From the NCBI RefSeq assembly GCF_003013405.1, contig NZ_PXZL01000008.1:1-64000 (forward strand): a stretch of 64,000 nt of DNA. Direction: 5' to 3'. The stretch comes from Brevibacillus formosus. Lineage in GTDB: Bacteria; Bacillota; Bacilli; Brevibacillales; Brevibacillaceae. Position 1 is the stretch's first letter. Each line of letters starts with the position of its first letter. This document shows positions 43,111-51,680 of the stretch, one piece after another. Under the pieces are notes generated by a model. The model saw nothing but the letters and a program-made list of their open reading frames with translations, did not search any database and was not told where the DNA came from. The translations under genes were made by a program, and so were the position numbers.

Positions 43111-44127
43111 ATGAGCGCAGAGGTATACTTGCTGACTGGGTATTTAGGAAGCGGAAAAACCACCCTTTTGCAAAAGTGGCTGACTCATTTGCGCATCACA
43201 GACCAGAAAGTAGTCGTCTTGATGAATGAAATGGGGGAAGAAGATATTGACGGGGAACAATTGCAAGGCTTCGGCTTTCCTGTCAAAAAAATGCTCGATG
43301 GCTGCATTTGCTGCTCGATCAAGGGAGAACTGACGGAGGGCTTGAAAGATATTATGAACGCCATTGCGCCAGACCGAATCCTCATCGAGACTACTGGTGT
43401 AGCCGATCCACTTGATGTCATTGATACGATTACCCATCCAGAGCTGTATGATCGACTGGAGTTAAAAGGGACCATTAGTGTTGTCGACGCCTCTCGCTTT
43501 CTGGACCTTAACTCACGATTCTCCTCGACTGCCACTCTGGTCAAAACGATTCGAAACCAAGTGCGTTACGCAGACCTGCTTCTTTTGAACAAAACAGATT
43601 TGACTAGTCCTGATGTCATAGAACGGGTCCGTCAAAAGCTCAGTGAAATCAATCCGACTGCACCCATACACGCTACTGTTCAGGCAGAAATAGAAGTCTC
43701 CCGGCTTTTGTCGGTCAAACGCACCGTTCATGAGCGGCCGCTCGACAACGAGGCAAACCGCCCCATTGCCGTACAGAAAAGCATCGGCAGAATGTCCACG
43801 ATGGACAGGCTCAAGCAATCCCTTGGCCTGAAAACAAGCCAAACCACTCTCTACAATAGTATCGAAACGTTTTCCTATGCATTCACCGGACCCGTAGACC
43901 CGAAAAAATTCGAGGACTTTCTGTACGATCTCCCCAAAAACGTCTATCGGGCAAAAGGCTACGTCCAGTTCCACGGAAAGCCCGAGCTGATCTCGTTTCA
44001 ACATACCGATAATCAGGTGCTCCTGTTCCCTTTTGAAAATTTCGGACCGAAAATGGTAGCTGTCTTCATCGGGGAAGGAATGGACCGAGAAATAATCTTG
44101 AACGATTTACAAAAATGTTATGGTTAA
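43111..44127 (+). CDS. G3E (COG0523/CobW-family) GTPase, metal chaperone-like
   Basis: This 338-aa protein has the G3E GTPase fold. Walker A is GYLGSGKTT (residues 9-17), the metal-site CxCC motif is GCICCSI (near 69), ETTGVADP is the E-rich loop, and NKTDL is the base-specificity motif. A C-terminal CobW-C domain starts near 245. The subfamily delivers metals (zinc, cobalt or iron) to client proteins; members such as ZagA/YciC are induced by zinc starvation. AAGGAGG stands 9 bp before ATG 43111. I see no Zur box upstream. It is a single plus-strand gene inserted between glmU and spoVG, which are neighbours in B. subtilis. Confidence 0.88.
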   Translation: MSAEVYLLTGYLGSGKTTLLQKWLTHLRITDQKVVVLMNEMGEEDIDGEQLQGFGFPVKKMLDGCICCSIKGELTEGLKDIMNAIAPDRILIETTGVADPLDVIDTITHPELYDRLELKGTISVVDASRFLDLNSRFSSTATLVKTIRNQVRYADLLLLNKTDLTSPDVIERVRQKLSEINPTAPIHATVQAEIEVSRLLSVKRTVHERPLDNEANRPIAVQKSIGRMSTMDRLKQSLGLKTSQTTLYNSIETFSYAFTGPVDPKKFEDFLYDLPKNVYRAKGYVQFHGKPELISFQHTDNQVLLFPFENFGPKMVAVFIGEGMDREIILNDLQKCYG

Positions 44128-44136
44128 CGGACGCCG

Positions 44137-44170
44137 AAGCACCCTGCCGCAAGTGACAGGGTGCTTTGTG
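44137..44170 (+). terminator. Terminator after the G3E GTPase, convergent with spoVG
   Basis: AAGCACCCTG (44137-44146) and CAGGGTGCTT (44157-44166) form a perfect 10-bp stem in the 55-bp space between two convergent genes. Confidence 0.85.
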
Positions 44171-44182
44171 AATCAGGACTTT

Positions 44183-44470
44183 TTAAGCACCAGCTTCGAT
44201 AGTGCTCTCTTCCTCTTGACCTACGCGGTCGTATTCTGTGAGTACTGCTGCCTGGATTTTTTCACGGGTAGTCGAAGAAATCGGATGTGCAATATCACGG
44301 AATTCTCCATCTGGTGTACGCTTGCTCGGCATAGCTACAAACATACCATTGTTTCCGTCAATGACACGGATATCATGAACCACAAACTCATGGTCAATTG
44401 TAATGGATGCAATCGCTTTCATCCTACCATCCGTATTCACTCGGCGAAGTCTTACGTCTGTTACTTCCAT
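44183..44470 (-). CDS. spoVG: SpoVG RNA/DNA-binding regulator
   Basis: This 95-aa SpoVG protein begins [24 protein letters not shown], has the conserved [22 protein letters not shown], and ends in an acidic tail. SpoVG affects asymmetric division and cell-wall and virulence regulation through nucleic-acid binding. It is a single-gene unit here with its own sigma-H-type promoter. In B. subtilis spoVG was the first gene linked to sigma-H and AbrB control. Confidence 0.97.
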   Translation of the reverse strand: MEVTDVRLRRVNTDGRMKAIASITIDHEFVVHDIRVIDGNNGMFVAMPSKRTPDGEFRDIAHPISSTTREKIQAAVLTEYDRVGQEEESTIEAGA

Positions 44471-44508
44471 CTAGTTCACTCCCTTTATCTATGTAACGCG
44501 TTTAGGAT

Positions 44509-44538
44509 TATTTCCACCTGCTGGGTAAATATTCCTGC
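44509..44538 (-). promoter_or_regulatory. spoVG: Sigma-H promoter of spoVG with AT-rich upstream region
   Basis: On the minus strand, GCAGGAATA (plus 44530-44538) fits the sigma-H -35 consensus RNAGGAWWW. After 12 bp, GTGGAAATA (plus 44509-44517) fits RNNGAATWW with one mismatch. The next 65 bp upstream are extremely AT-rich, as in the AbrB-bound upstream region of B. subtilis spoVG. Confidence 0.7.
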
Positions 44539-44614
44539 TTACCATTATGTAATTTTTGAAAAAATATATAAATATGTTTATATGTCATTTTTTGGAAACA
44601 TTTTCTGCAAGTAC

Positions 44615-44648
44615 AAAAAACAGCCCAATGCACGTGGCATCAGGCTGT
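44615..44648 (-). terminator. Terminator of the purR-ridA unit
   Basis: On the minus strand ACAGCC pairs with GGCTGT (plus 44621-44626 and 44643-44648 region), with GATGC/GCATT inside, followed by six T. It separates ridA from spoVG. Confidence 0.85.
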
Positions 44649-44661
44649 CTTCCATTTTTTT

Positions 44662-45042
44662 CTATCCGATATAAGCTACGATTTCGATTTCGACTTTTAC
44701 ATCACGCGGCAGTCGTGCCACTTCTACAGTGGAGCGAGCTGGCTTGTGATCACCAAAATATTGGCCGTACACCTCGTTCAGTTGACCAAAATCATTCATG
44801 TCCTTGATGAATACCGTAGCCTTCACTACGTTCGTCAGATTGCCACCGGCTTCTGCCAGTACCGCTTGAATGTTGGAAAAAACCTGGTGGGTTTGCTCCA
44901 CGACGTCACCTTCTACCAAAGTGCCGTCTGCGCGCAGCGGAATTTGACCCGATGCAAAAAGAAACGGACCTACCTTTGCAGCCTGGCTATAAGGACCAAT
45001 AGCGGCAGGAGCCTTGTCAGTTGAAACAAAAGAGATTGCCAT
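44662..45042 (-). CDS. ridA: RidA family enamine/imine deaminase
   Basis: RidA (YabJ) hydrolyses reactive enamine/imine intermediates. The 126-aa protein has [21 protein letters not shown], the [22 protein letters not shown] helix, the substrate Arg in [14 protein letters not shown], and [10 protein letters not shown] at the end. It follows purR by 6 bp, the same pair as in B. subtilis. Confidence 0.96.
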   Translation of the reverse strand: MAISFVSTDKAPAAIGPYSQAAKVGPFLFASGQIPLRADGTLVEGDVVEQTHQVFSNIQAVLAEAGGNLTNVVKATVFIKDMNDFGQLNEVYGQYFGDHKPARSTVEVARLPRDVKVEIEIVAYIG

Positions 45043-45048
45043 ACCTAT

Positions 45049-45882
45049 CTACTCCCCTCTATTTTCAAAAAAACTGCCCAGCTCTATTTCAATTTGCTTG
45101 CCCTTGAAGTCTACATCCTGCAGTTTTGCAAGCGAAACGTATTCATCTACCAAACGCTCAGAAACATCCGCTGTCGTTTCAACCAGTACGCCGCATCCCA
45201 CTACGGTTGCACGGAATTCCTGCAACAAATCAATCATGCCCCGCAGTGTCCCGCCAGCTTTCATAAAGTCGTCCACAATGAGGACACGAGACTGCTCAGC
45301 CAAACCGCGGCGAGCGAGTGACATGGTTTGGATTCGTTTACTGGAACCCGATACATAGTTAATGCTCACTACTGAACCTTCCGTCACCTTATTGTCACGG
45401 CGCACAATCACAACGGGCACATTCAAAAACATAGCCGTCGCATAAGCAAGTGGAATCCCCTTTGTTTCCACCGTCATGACGACATCCACATTTTTATCTG
45501 CATAAGCGGTTGCAAAGAGCTTTCCGATCTTCGCCATCGTTTGTGGATTTCCGAGAATGTCGGACATGTACAAGTATCCACCTGGCAAAAGTCTCTCTGG
45601 ATTAGCAAGTTGACCGATCAGTTCGCGCATGAAGTGAAGGGCCTCTTCCGTTTTGACCTGTGGAATATACTTCACTCCGCCTGCCGCTCCCGCCACCGTT
45701 TTCAACAAGCCTACCCCTTGGACTTCAAAAGCCTCTTTGATGATAGACAAGTCTTCACTGATGGATGATTTCGCTGCGCCGTATTGTTCCGCGAACAGAG
45801 TGAGAGGAGTCAGCGTATGGGGATGGGCAAGCAAGTGCTGCGTCATGTCAACCAGACGTGCACTTCTGCGCAATTTCTTCAT
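45049..45882 (-). CDS. purR: Pur operon repressor PurR (PRTase-type)
   Basis: PurR represses purine biosynthesis genes and is released by PRPP. In 277 aa, an N-terminal winged helix (1-74) is followed by a type I phosphoribosyltransferase fold with the PRPP motif VLIVDDFMKAGGT (near residue 203); it binds but does not use PRPP. It lies 55 bp after ispE. It connects with prs, hpt and nadC in this window through PRPP. Confidence 0.97.
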   Translation of the reverse strand: MKKLRRSARLVDMTQHLLAHPHTLTPLTLFAEQYGAAKSSISEDLSIIKEAFEVQGVGLLKTVAGAAGGVKYIPQVKTEEALHFMRELIGQLANPERLLPGGYLYMSDILGNPQTMAKIGKLFATAYADKNVDVVMTVETKGIPLAYATAMFLNVPVVIVRRDNKVTEGSVVSINYVSGSSKRIQTMSLARRGLAEQSRVLIVDDFMKAGGTLRGMIDLLQEFRATVVGCGVLVETTADVSERLVDEYVSLAKLQDVDFKGKQIEIELGSFFENRGE

Positions 45883-45937
45883 GGCTCTTCCTCCAAAACC
45901 GAATATTATGCTGATAATGTATCATTTCCATACGTGT

Positions 45938-46816
45938 TTATGCAAGTATTTCCCCTTCTTTGGCGCCTAACATTCGGACAACAAACACATCTTTGACAAA
46001 ACCTCGCAACGCGTTGTAGATCCGATGTACTTTCGCTTCCTTTTGCACAAGAGCAAACACCGTAGGGCCGCTGCCAGACATCAGGACACCATCTGCCCCC
46101 GAAGCGACCATGAGATCCTTGATCTGTCTTACTTGTGGATGGAGCGAGAGCGTGACGTTCTCCAACACATTCCCTAGAGATTGGCACATGAGTGAAAAGT
46201 CTTGGGTCGCAATGGCTTGCAGCATTTGTTTGGTATCGGGATGATTATCGATCTGGGCCACACGCAGGTTTCCGTATACATCCGGAGTAGATACTCCGAT
46301 AGGCGGCTTGGCTAGAATGACCCAGCACGGTGCAGGCGCTCCCAGATGCGCAATCTGTTCGCCCCGCCCCGTCGCCAGCGCTGTTCCACCGTAAACGCAA
46401 AATGGCACATCAGAGCCAATCTCCGCTCCGATTTTAGCCAACTCATCCCTAGTCAACCCGAGATTCCATAATTGGTTCAAGCCGCGCAGTGTTGCCGCTG
46501 CATCACTGCTGCCACCTGCCAGTCCAGCTGCAACTGGTATTTGCTTGTCGATATACAAGTGTACGCCCTGGCGTACCTGAAATTTTTCTTTCATGAGCGT
46601 TGCCGCTTTATATGCATGGTTACGGATATCATCCGGTACGAAGCTGGCAGAACAGTCCAGCGTAATCTCACCATCTTCGCGTAGAGTCATGTCCACACGA
46701 TCTGCCAAGTCTACGGTTGTCATCACCATTTCTACTTCGTGATAACCGTCCGGCCGTTTGGCAAGCACGTCGAGAGTCAAATTAATTTTGGCCGGAGCTT
46801 TGACCGAGATACGCAC
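45938..46816 (-). CDS. ispE: 4-diphosphocytidyl-2-C-methyl-D-erythritol kinase
   Basis: IspE is the GHMP kinase of the MEP isoprenoid pathway. The 292-aa protein has [26 protein letters not shown] in parts, the ATP loop [17 protein letters not shown], and [13 protein letters not shown] chose GTG 46816 (GAGG 8 bp upstream); the upstream GTG 46825 has no room for a ribosome-binding site. It follows sspF and precedes purR. Confidence 0.96.
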   Translation of the reverse strand: MRISVKAPAKINLTLDVLAKRPDGYHEVEMVMTTVDLADRVDMTLREDGEITLDCSASFVPDDIRNHAYKAATLMKEKFQVRQGVHLYIDKQIPVAAGLAGGSSDAAATLRGLNQLWNLGLTRDELAKIGAEIGSDVPFCVYGGTALATGRGEQIAHLGAPAPCWVILAKPPIGVSTPDVYGNLRVAQIDNHPDTKQMLQAIATQDFSLMCQSLGNVLENVTLSLHPQVRQIKDLMVASGADGVLMSGSGPTVFALVQKEAKVHRIYNALRGFVKDVFVVRMLGAKEGEILA

Positions 46817-46945
46817 GTAATTCACCTCTGCCTACTTTCTAAATTTCCTAGTCTCTTATTGTAGCATAGGCAAACTCTCCCATGCCACTTGATCAATTAA
46901 AAAGAATATCATTATGGGTATTTCGAAAATTCAGCTCTCTTTGCG

Positions 46946-46974
46946 AAAAAAAAAGGCCGGGATGCCCCGACCTT
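46946..46974 (-). terminator. Terminator of sspF
   Basis: On the minus strand AAGGTCGGG pairs with CCCGGCCTT (one G-T pair) around GCAT, followed by nine T. Confidence 0.94.
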
Positions 46975-47023
46975 GTCAACGAGTTTATATGGTGAGAAAC
47001 GTCCGTACAATCAAACCCAAACG

Positions 47024-47203
47024 TTACAATCGCTTAGCGGCTAATGCTTCCTCAGCAAGCTGAACAGCCCGCTTGACCATGTTACCCGCGTCCCGTGTCG
47101 TGATGCCTCCCCAACCCTCAGATTTTACCGTATCGTAAAACCCAAGCTCTTTGGCCAGTTCCATTTTAAACTGCTCTGACATCAGTCCTCGTCTGCGACC
47201 CAT
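47024..47203 (-). CDS. sspF: Minor alpha/beta-type small acid-soluble spore protein SspF
   Basis: This 59-aa spore DNA-binding protein has the alpha/beta SASP core: [20 protein letters not shown], then the germination-protease-like [25 protein letters not shown] at the start is typical of SspF rather than of the major SASPs. I chose ATG 47203, with GAAGGAGG 5 bp upstream. It lies between veg and ispE, as in B. subtilis. Confidence 0.94.
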   Translation of the reverse strand: MGRRRGLMSEQFKMELAKELGFYDTVKSEGWGGITTRDAGNMVKRAVQLAEEALAAKRL

Positions 47204-47289
47204 AGCACCCTCCTTCTCGTTGACAGGCTTAGTGTGCTCCATGCCGCTCTTTTTATTGCCTCAACCAAATGTTCAGAGCTTTTCGATAT

Positions 47290-47327
47290 AAAAAACAAAA
47301 CAGTAGAACCCAAAAGGGCTCTACTGT
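47290..47327 (-). terminator. Terminator of veg, overlapping its stop codon
   Basis: ACAGTAGAACCC (47300-47311) and GGGCTCTACTGT (47316-47327) form a 12-bp stem with one G-T pair. The CAG TAG end of veg is inside the stem, and on the minus strand TTTTGTTTTTT follows. Confidence 0.9.
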
Positions 47328-47593
47328 TGTACAAATGTGATGCGGATGTGCTCGTTTTCGCGGCACACCGTCAATTCTACTGTTTCCGTCAAGATGTCAG
47401 CATAGCTGTAAGATACCCGCTCAAAAAGTTGGTCGTCATCCAGCTTTACCACAAACACAGATGGGTAAGTTTCTTCGAGGATGCCACTACGTTCAACGGT
47501 TTTGCGGCGACCGCCATTAGCCTTCAGCAGGATGCGCTCACCAATGTGTCCGTCCAAACTACGTTTAATGTCAAGTAACGCGTTTCTTGCCAT
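47321..47593 (-). CDS. veg: Veg protein (biofilm formation stimulator)
   Basis: This 90-aa Veg protein has the conserved [33 protein letters not shown] in pieces and [17 protein letters not shown]. It is known for a very strong vegetative promoter and for promoting biofilm through the SinR pathway in B. subtilis. I chose ATG 47593, with GAGGTGG 8 bp upstream. Two strong tandem promoters lie directly upstream. Confidence 0.95.
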   Translation of the reverse strand: MARNALLDIKRSLDGHIGERILLKANGGRRKTVERSGILEETYPSVFVVKLDDDQLFERVSYSYADILTETVELTVCRENEHIRITFVQQ

Positions 47594-47618
47594 TGTTCCA
47601 TCCACCTCGCTTACATCT

Positions 47619-47647
47619 ATTATAACAGCTCCCTTATATTTTGTCAA
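47619..47647 (-). promoter_or_regulatory. veg: veg promoter P2, perfect sigma-A consensus
   Basis: On the minus strand, TTGACA (47642-47647) and TATAAT (47619-47624) are 17 bp apart, an exact consensus match. It is 26 bp from the veg start codon. Confidence 0.9.
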
Positions 47648-47658
47648 AGAAATAAAAA

Positions 47659-47688
47659 ATTATAGCAACCCTGCCGATATTTTGTCAA
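47659..47688 (-). promoter_or_regulatory. veg: veg promoter P1, consensus hexamers with 18-bp spacer
   Basis: On the minus strand, TTGACA (47683-47688) and TATAAT (47659-47664) are 18 bp apart. The segment TTGACAAAATAT is repeated in P2 41 bp downstream, which suggests a local duplication of the promoter. Confidence 0.88.
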
Positions 47689-47753
47689 CGGGGTTTTTTT
47701 CATAAAAAACGTAGATATTTGTCAAATGATATGCATAAGGGGCATAAATACGC

Positions 47754-47775
47754 AAAAACCCCCATTCTCGGGGGG
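47754..47775 (-). terminator. Terminator of rsmA
   Basis: On the minus strand CCCCC and GGGGG enclose GAGAAT, followed by TTTTTG. It stands between rsmA and the veg promoters. Confidence 0.88.
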
Positions 47776-47809
47776 TCACGCCCAAAAATAAGGGGGTTGT
47801 CTACACGAT

Positions 47810-48706
<897 letters not shown>

Positions 48707-49258
48707 TTACTCCCTCTCTTTGTTGATGGCCGTAATGGCCGCTTCGAATTCTGCTCGACTGATCTGGAAGGCATTGAGCCGCTGCAGCATTTGCTTGGCG
48801 TTGGCGTATCCGATCCCCAATGCTTCTCCCAGCTTGATTCTGCGTTCTTTGGCATCCACTCCGGACGTCAGGCCATTTGCCAGCAAATCGTCAGAGGTAA
48901 TCTCTCCAGCCGTTTCCGCCATTTCGGTACGCACTTCTGAGAGCGCACGAATAATTACGTCAGGGGTCGCGTTCTCGACGCCGATGTCGCCCTTTTTGGT
49001 CCCATCCTCCTGAGTAATAAATGCGTGCTTACAGCCTGGAACAGACTTGCTGATAATTTTTCGGATGCGCTCCCCTTGATAATCAGGGTCTGTGAAAATA
49101 ATAACACCGCGTTTTTGTTGTGCCAGCCTGATTTTTTCAATCGTTCTTTTATGAATGGCAGAACCGCCAGTCTCAATCGTATCGGCGTTAACCGCACGCT
49201 TGATTGCTGCAGTATCATCTCGTCCTTCCACCACGATGACTTCCTTGATCTTCATCAT
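48707..49258 (-). CDS. rnmV: Ribonuclease M5
   Basis: RNase M5 matures 5S rRNA in low-GC Gram-positives. The 183-aa protein has a TOPRIM domain: IVVEGRDDTAAIKRAV, VIIFTDPDYQGERIRK and AFITQED. A C-terminal helical part binds the 5S precursor. It is coupled to rsmA, as in B. subtilis. Confidence 0.96.
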   Translation of the reverse strand: MMKIKEVIVVEGRDDTAAIKRAVNADTIETGGSAIHKRTIEKIRLAQQKRGVIIFTDPDYQGERIRKIISKSVPGCKHAFITQEDGTKKGDIGVENATPDVIIRALSEVRTEMAETAGEITSDDLLANGLTSGVDAKERRIKLGEALGIGYANAKQMLQRLNAFQISRAEFEAAITAINKERE

Positions 49259-49394
49259 GTGCTCCCACTTTCGTGCAAAGTCGGTACGATACTAGTGTTC
49301 CAAAAAAAATCGTACCCAAAGCCAAAAATACATGTAACATTTGGTAAAACAGGATCGTCTAACTAACAAACAGCTTATCACAATAACCATGGAG

Positions 49395-49426
49395 GAAACA
49401 GAAGAACAGGAGCAATCGCTCCTGTC
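49395..49426 (-). terminator. Terminator of yabE
   Basis: ACAGGAGC (49406-49413) and GCTCCTGT (49418-49425) form a perfect 8-bp stem directly after the stop codon; on the minus strand a weak TCTTCTGTTT tail follows. Confidence 0.75.
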
Positions 49427-50524
49427 CTAAGGCTTCTGTGGTCCAATGATATATACAGTTTTGTTGCGCTTGCGACCGAACTTCCTCGCCTCGGATTCCG
49501 TGCTTACGAATACGTCGATTTTGCCACCTTTCATGGCACCACCCGTATCTTCAGCTCGACGATACCCAACACCTTCAATGTACACCCACCATCCATACGG
49601 AATGACTTTAGGATCTACAGCGATTGTGTGACCTGCCTTGGCTTTTGCCCCTGTCGATGTGCGTCCATATCCCGGAGAACTTGGGTGTTTGCCACCTCCC
49701 GCAGGAGTATAAGCAGTCAGGGTAACCCCGTTCAGTACTTTTTTCGGCCTAAACACTTTTCCACCACGTGAGACCGGACCCGCTGCAGAAGCAACCAGGA
49801 CCCGATCTGGTTGACCCTTTTTCTGCAACGTTGGGATTGCGGTACCCACGGCTACAACATTATCTTTCTTCGGTACAAGTACATCTCTTTTGACCAAATC
49901 ACGGGAGACTTCTTTTCCATCTTCCATGATTATCTTGTAGTGTGCAATTGCCTTACCTTCTTGCCCGCTTTGTAATACGCGGGTCTTACCTTTTTCCAGC
50001 GCTGGATCATTTTTGCGTATTTCTTGAAAGGTGACTCGCTCATCGACTTTTACCATTTTCTCAACAACCCGCTTTACGCTGATCGAGGAGTTCTTGGTAA
50101 GTGTAGCGGTCAATGCCGGTTCTACCCGGTCCTTCTCACCTAGCACGATGCCGCCGTCCTTCAACGCACCAGCAACATCACGACTAAGTGTCTCTATCGT
50201 TTTTTTCTGCCCGTCAACCTGGATTGGTATAGACCAGGTCGTATATAAAGTAATGAGTGCTCCGTCTTTTAGCTTCGTCTCTGGTGTCGGTTGAAGGGAA
50301 TCCTTTTCCGTTACCGTAATGTTTCGCTCGGTTAAGAACTGCTCCACGGTCTTGGCTTTTGTAGCGACCGTCTTGCTTTCTCCGTCCAACGAAAAAGTGA
50401 CCTGTTTTGGCTGAGTAGCCTGGGCAGAGAAATAGCCAATCATGGGAACGAGCACAAGTGCAAGGCAGCCAAACATGACTAGCCCACGATTCTTATACCT
50501 TTCCCATATCGCGCGTAACTCCAT
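49427..50524 (-). CDS. yabE: YabE: DUF348-G5-3D domain cell-wall protein
   Basis: This 365-aa exported protein has a membrane segment near residues 13-33 (LVMFGCLALVLVPMIGYF), two ubiquitin-like DUF348 repeats (about 45-155), a G5 domain (about 160-235) and a C-terminal 3D domain (LTAYTPAG, IAVDPKVIPYGWWVYIEG, AEDTGGAMKGGKIDVF) with the conserved Asp residues. Relatives are resuscitation factors or muralytic enzymes of the RpfB/Sps group, so it probably cleaves peptidoglycan. I chose ATG 50524 because AAGGAG is 8 bp upstream. It has its own promoter. Confidence 0.92.
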   Translation of the reverse strand: MELRAIWERYKNRGLVMFGCLALVLVPMIGYFSAQATQPKQVTFSLDGESKTVATKAKTVEQFLTERNITVTEKDSLQPTPETKLKDGALITLYTTWSIPIQVDGQKKTIETLSRDVAGALKDGGIVLGEKDRVEPALTATLTKNSSISVKRVVEKMVKVDERVTFQEIRKNDPALEKGKTRVLQSGQEGKAIAHYKIIMEDGKEVSRDLVKRDVLVPKKDNVVAVGTAIPTLQKKGQPDRVLVASAAGPVSRGGKVFRPKKVLNGVTLTAYTPAGGGKHPSSPGYGRTSTGAKAKAGHTIAVDPKVIPYGWWVYIEGVGYRRAEDTGGAMKGGKIDVFVSTESEARKFGRKRNKTVYIIGPQKP

Positions 50525-50639
50525 TTCCCACACTCCTTTTCCTAGAAAAGCACGAGGCTCTTCTTGTCTAGCCAGGTAAGGGTCGATGTAATTGCACTAA
50601 TATTCTGGAAGTGGCCGGTACTTCACAAGGTCGGCTTTG

Positions 50640-50668
50640 ATTGTATTTCACTTTCCCGGCTTTGTCAA
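50640..50668 (-). promoter_or_regulatory. yabE: Sigma-A promoter of yabE
   Basis: On the minus strand, TTGACA (50663-50668) and TACAAT (50640-50645) are 17 bp apart, leaving an untranslated leader of about 110 nt. I find no c-di-AMP (ydaO-type) riboswitch in that leader. Between this promoter and the tatD terminator (50669-50837) I see only scattered GTCGA words and no gene. Confidence 0.78.
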
Positions 50669-50840
50669 ATTTACCCTCCCTTTTGGCTGAAGAGATAATG
50701 GTATCAGACTAGCAAAATAGGCTTGGCGAATGGTAGCAGAAACCTGTCGAGAAGCCATGTCGGATGGACAATAATCGTTCGACACATTGTTCATCGTATG
50801 CGTCGACAAAATGGAGTAGAACCCGGTTACCTCACACAAA

Positions 50841-50880
50841 AAAAGGGGAAATCACGTGATCAATCGTGATTTCCCCTTTT
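50841..50880 (-). terminator. Terminator of metG-tatD (16-bp stem)
   Basis: AAAAGGGGAAATCACG (50841-50856) and CGTGATTTCCCCTTTT (50865-50880) are perfectly complementary. It starts 2 bp after the tatD stop codon and is the strongest terminator in the window. Confidence 0.95.
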
Positions 50881-50882
50881 TA

Positions 50883-51653
50883 TTAACCGTTCATGCGAAA
50901 AAGACGTCTGGCGTTGTCTGCGGTAATTTGTGCCATTTCCTCATAAGACAAACCATGAATGTTCGCCATTTCCTCACAGACGTAACGCACATATCCACTC
51001 TCATTTCGCTTTCCGCGGAAAGGATGCGGAGTGAGATACGGGCAATCCGTCTCTATCAACAGCTTGTCTAGCGGTACCTTCGCTGCTACTTCTTTTGGCT
51101 GCTTGGCATTTTTGAACGTAAGCGGACCACCGAACGAAATATAAAAATTCATATCGAGTGCCTGCTTCGCTGTTTCCCAGCTGCCAGAGAAGCAGTGCAT
51201 GATGCCGCCAACATCTGCTGCCTTCTCTTCCTTCAGGATCGTCAAAACGTCTTGGTGCGCATCGCGATTGTGGATGATGATCGGCATGTCGAGCTTGCGA
51301 GCCAGACGAATCTGCTTGCGGAATACCTCTGCCTGCACATCACGTGGCGACGTATCCCAGTAGTAGTCCAAGCCCATTTCACCCAATCCCACTACTTTCG
51401 GATCACGACTGAGTTCCTCAATCCATTCTAGATGTTCGTCTGTCATGTCCTTGGCGTCTTGTGGATGCCAACCGATGACGGCGTAAATAAAGTCATACGC
51501 ATGAGCCAAATCCATGCAGGTTGGAATTGTTTCAGCGTTGAATCCGATGTTCACAATCGTACTGACACCATTTTCTTGCGCACGAGCAATGACCTCTGCA
51601 CGATCCTCATCGAATTCCTTCGCATTTAGATGAGCATGGGTTTCAAATAACAA
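50883..51653 (-). CDS. tatD: TatD family DNase/metal hydrolase
   Basis: This 256-aa metal-dependent hydrolase (YabD) has the metal ligands ETHAHLNAKEF, GLGEMGLDYY, IIHNRDA, GIMHCFSG and ETDCPYL. TatD enzymes are 3'-5' exonucleases involved in DNA repair or degradation. The start codon is TTG 51653, with GGAAG 8 bp upstream; no ATG or GTG lies suitably near. It follows metG by 27 bp. Confidence 0.94.
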   Translation of the reverse strand: MLFETHAHLNAKEFDEDRAEVIARAQENGVSTIVNIGFNAETIPTCMDLAHAYDFIYAVIGWHPQDAKDMTDEHLEWIEELSRDPKVVGLGEMGLDYYWDTSPRDVQAEVFRKQIRLARKLDMPIIIHNRDAHQDVLTILKEEKAADVGGIMHCFSGSWETAKQALDMNFYISFGGPLTFKNAKQPKEVAAKVPLDKLLIETDCPYLTPHPFRGKRNESGYVRYVCEEMANIHGLSYEEMAQITADNARRLFRMNG

Positions 51654-51680
51654 GATGGGTTCTTCCTTTCCTTGCCCTCG

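Noticed and set aside
50525..50640. c-di-AMP (ydaO-type) riboswitch in the yabE leader
   Set aside because: Such riboswitches often precede wall-hydrolase genes, but the leader is only about 110 nt and lacks the conserved sequence blocks of that class.
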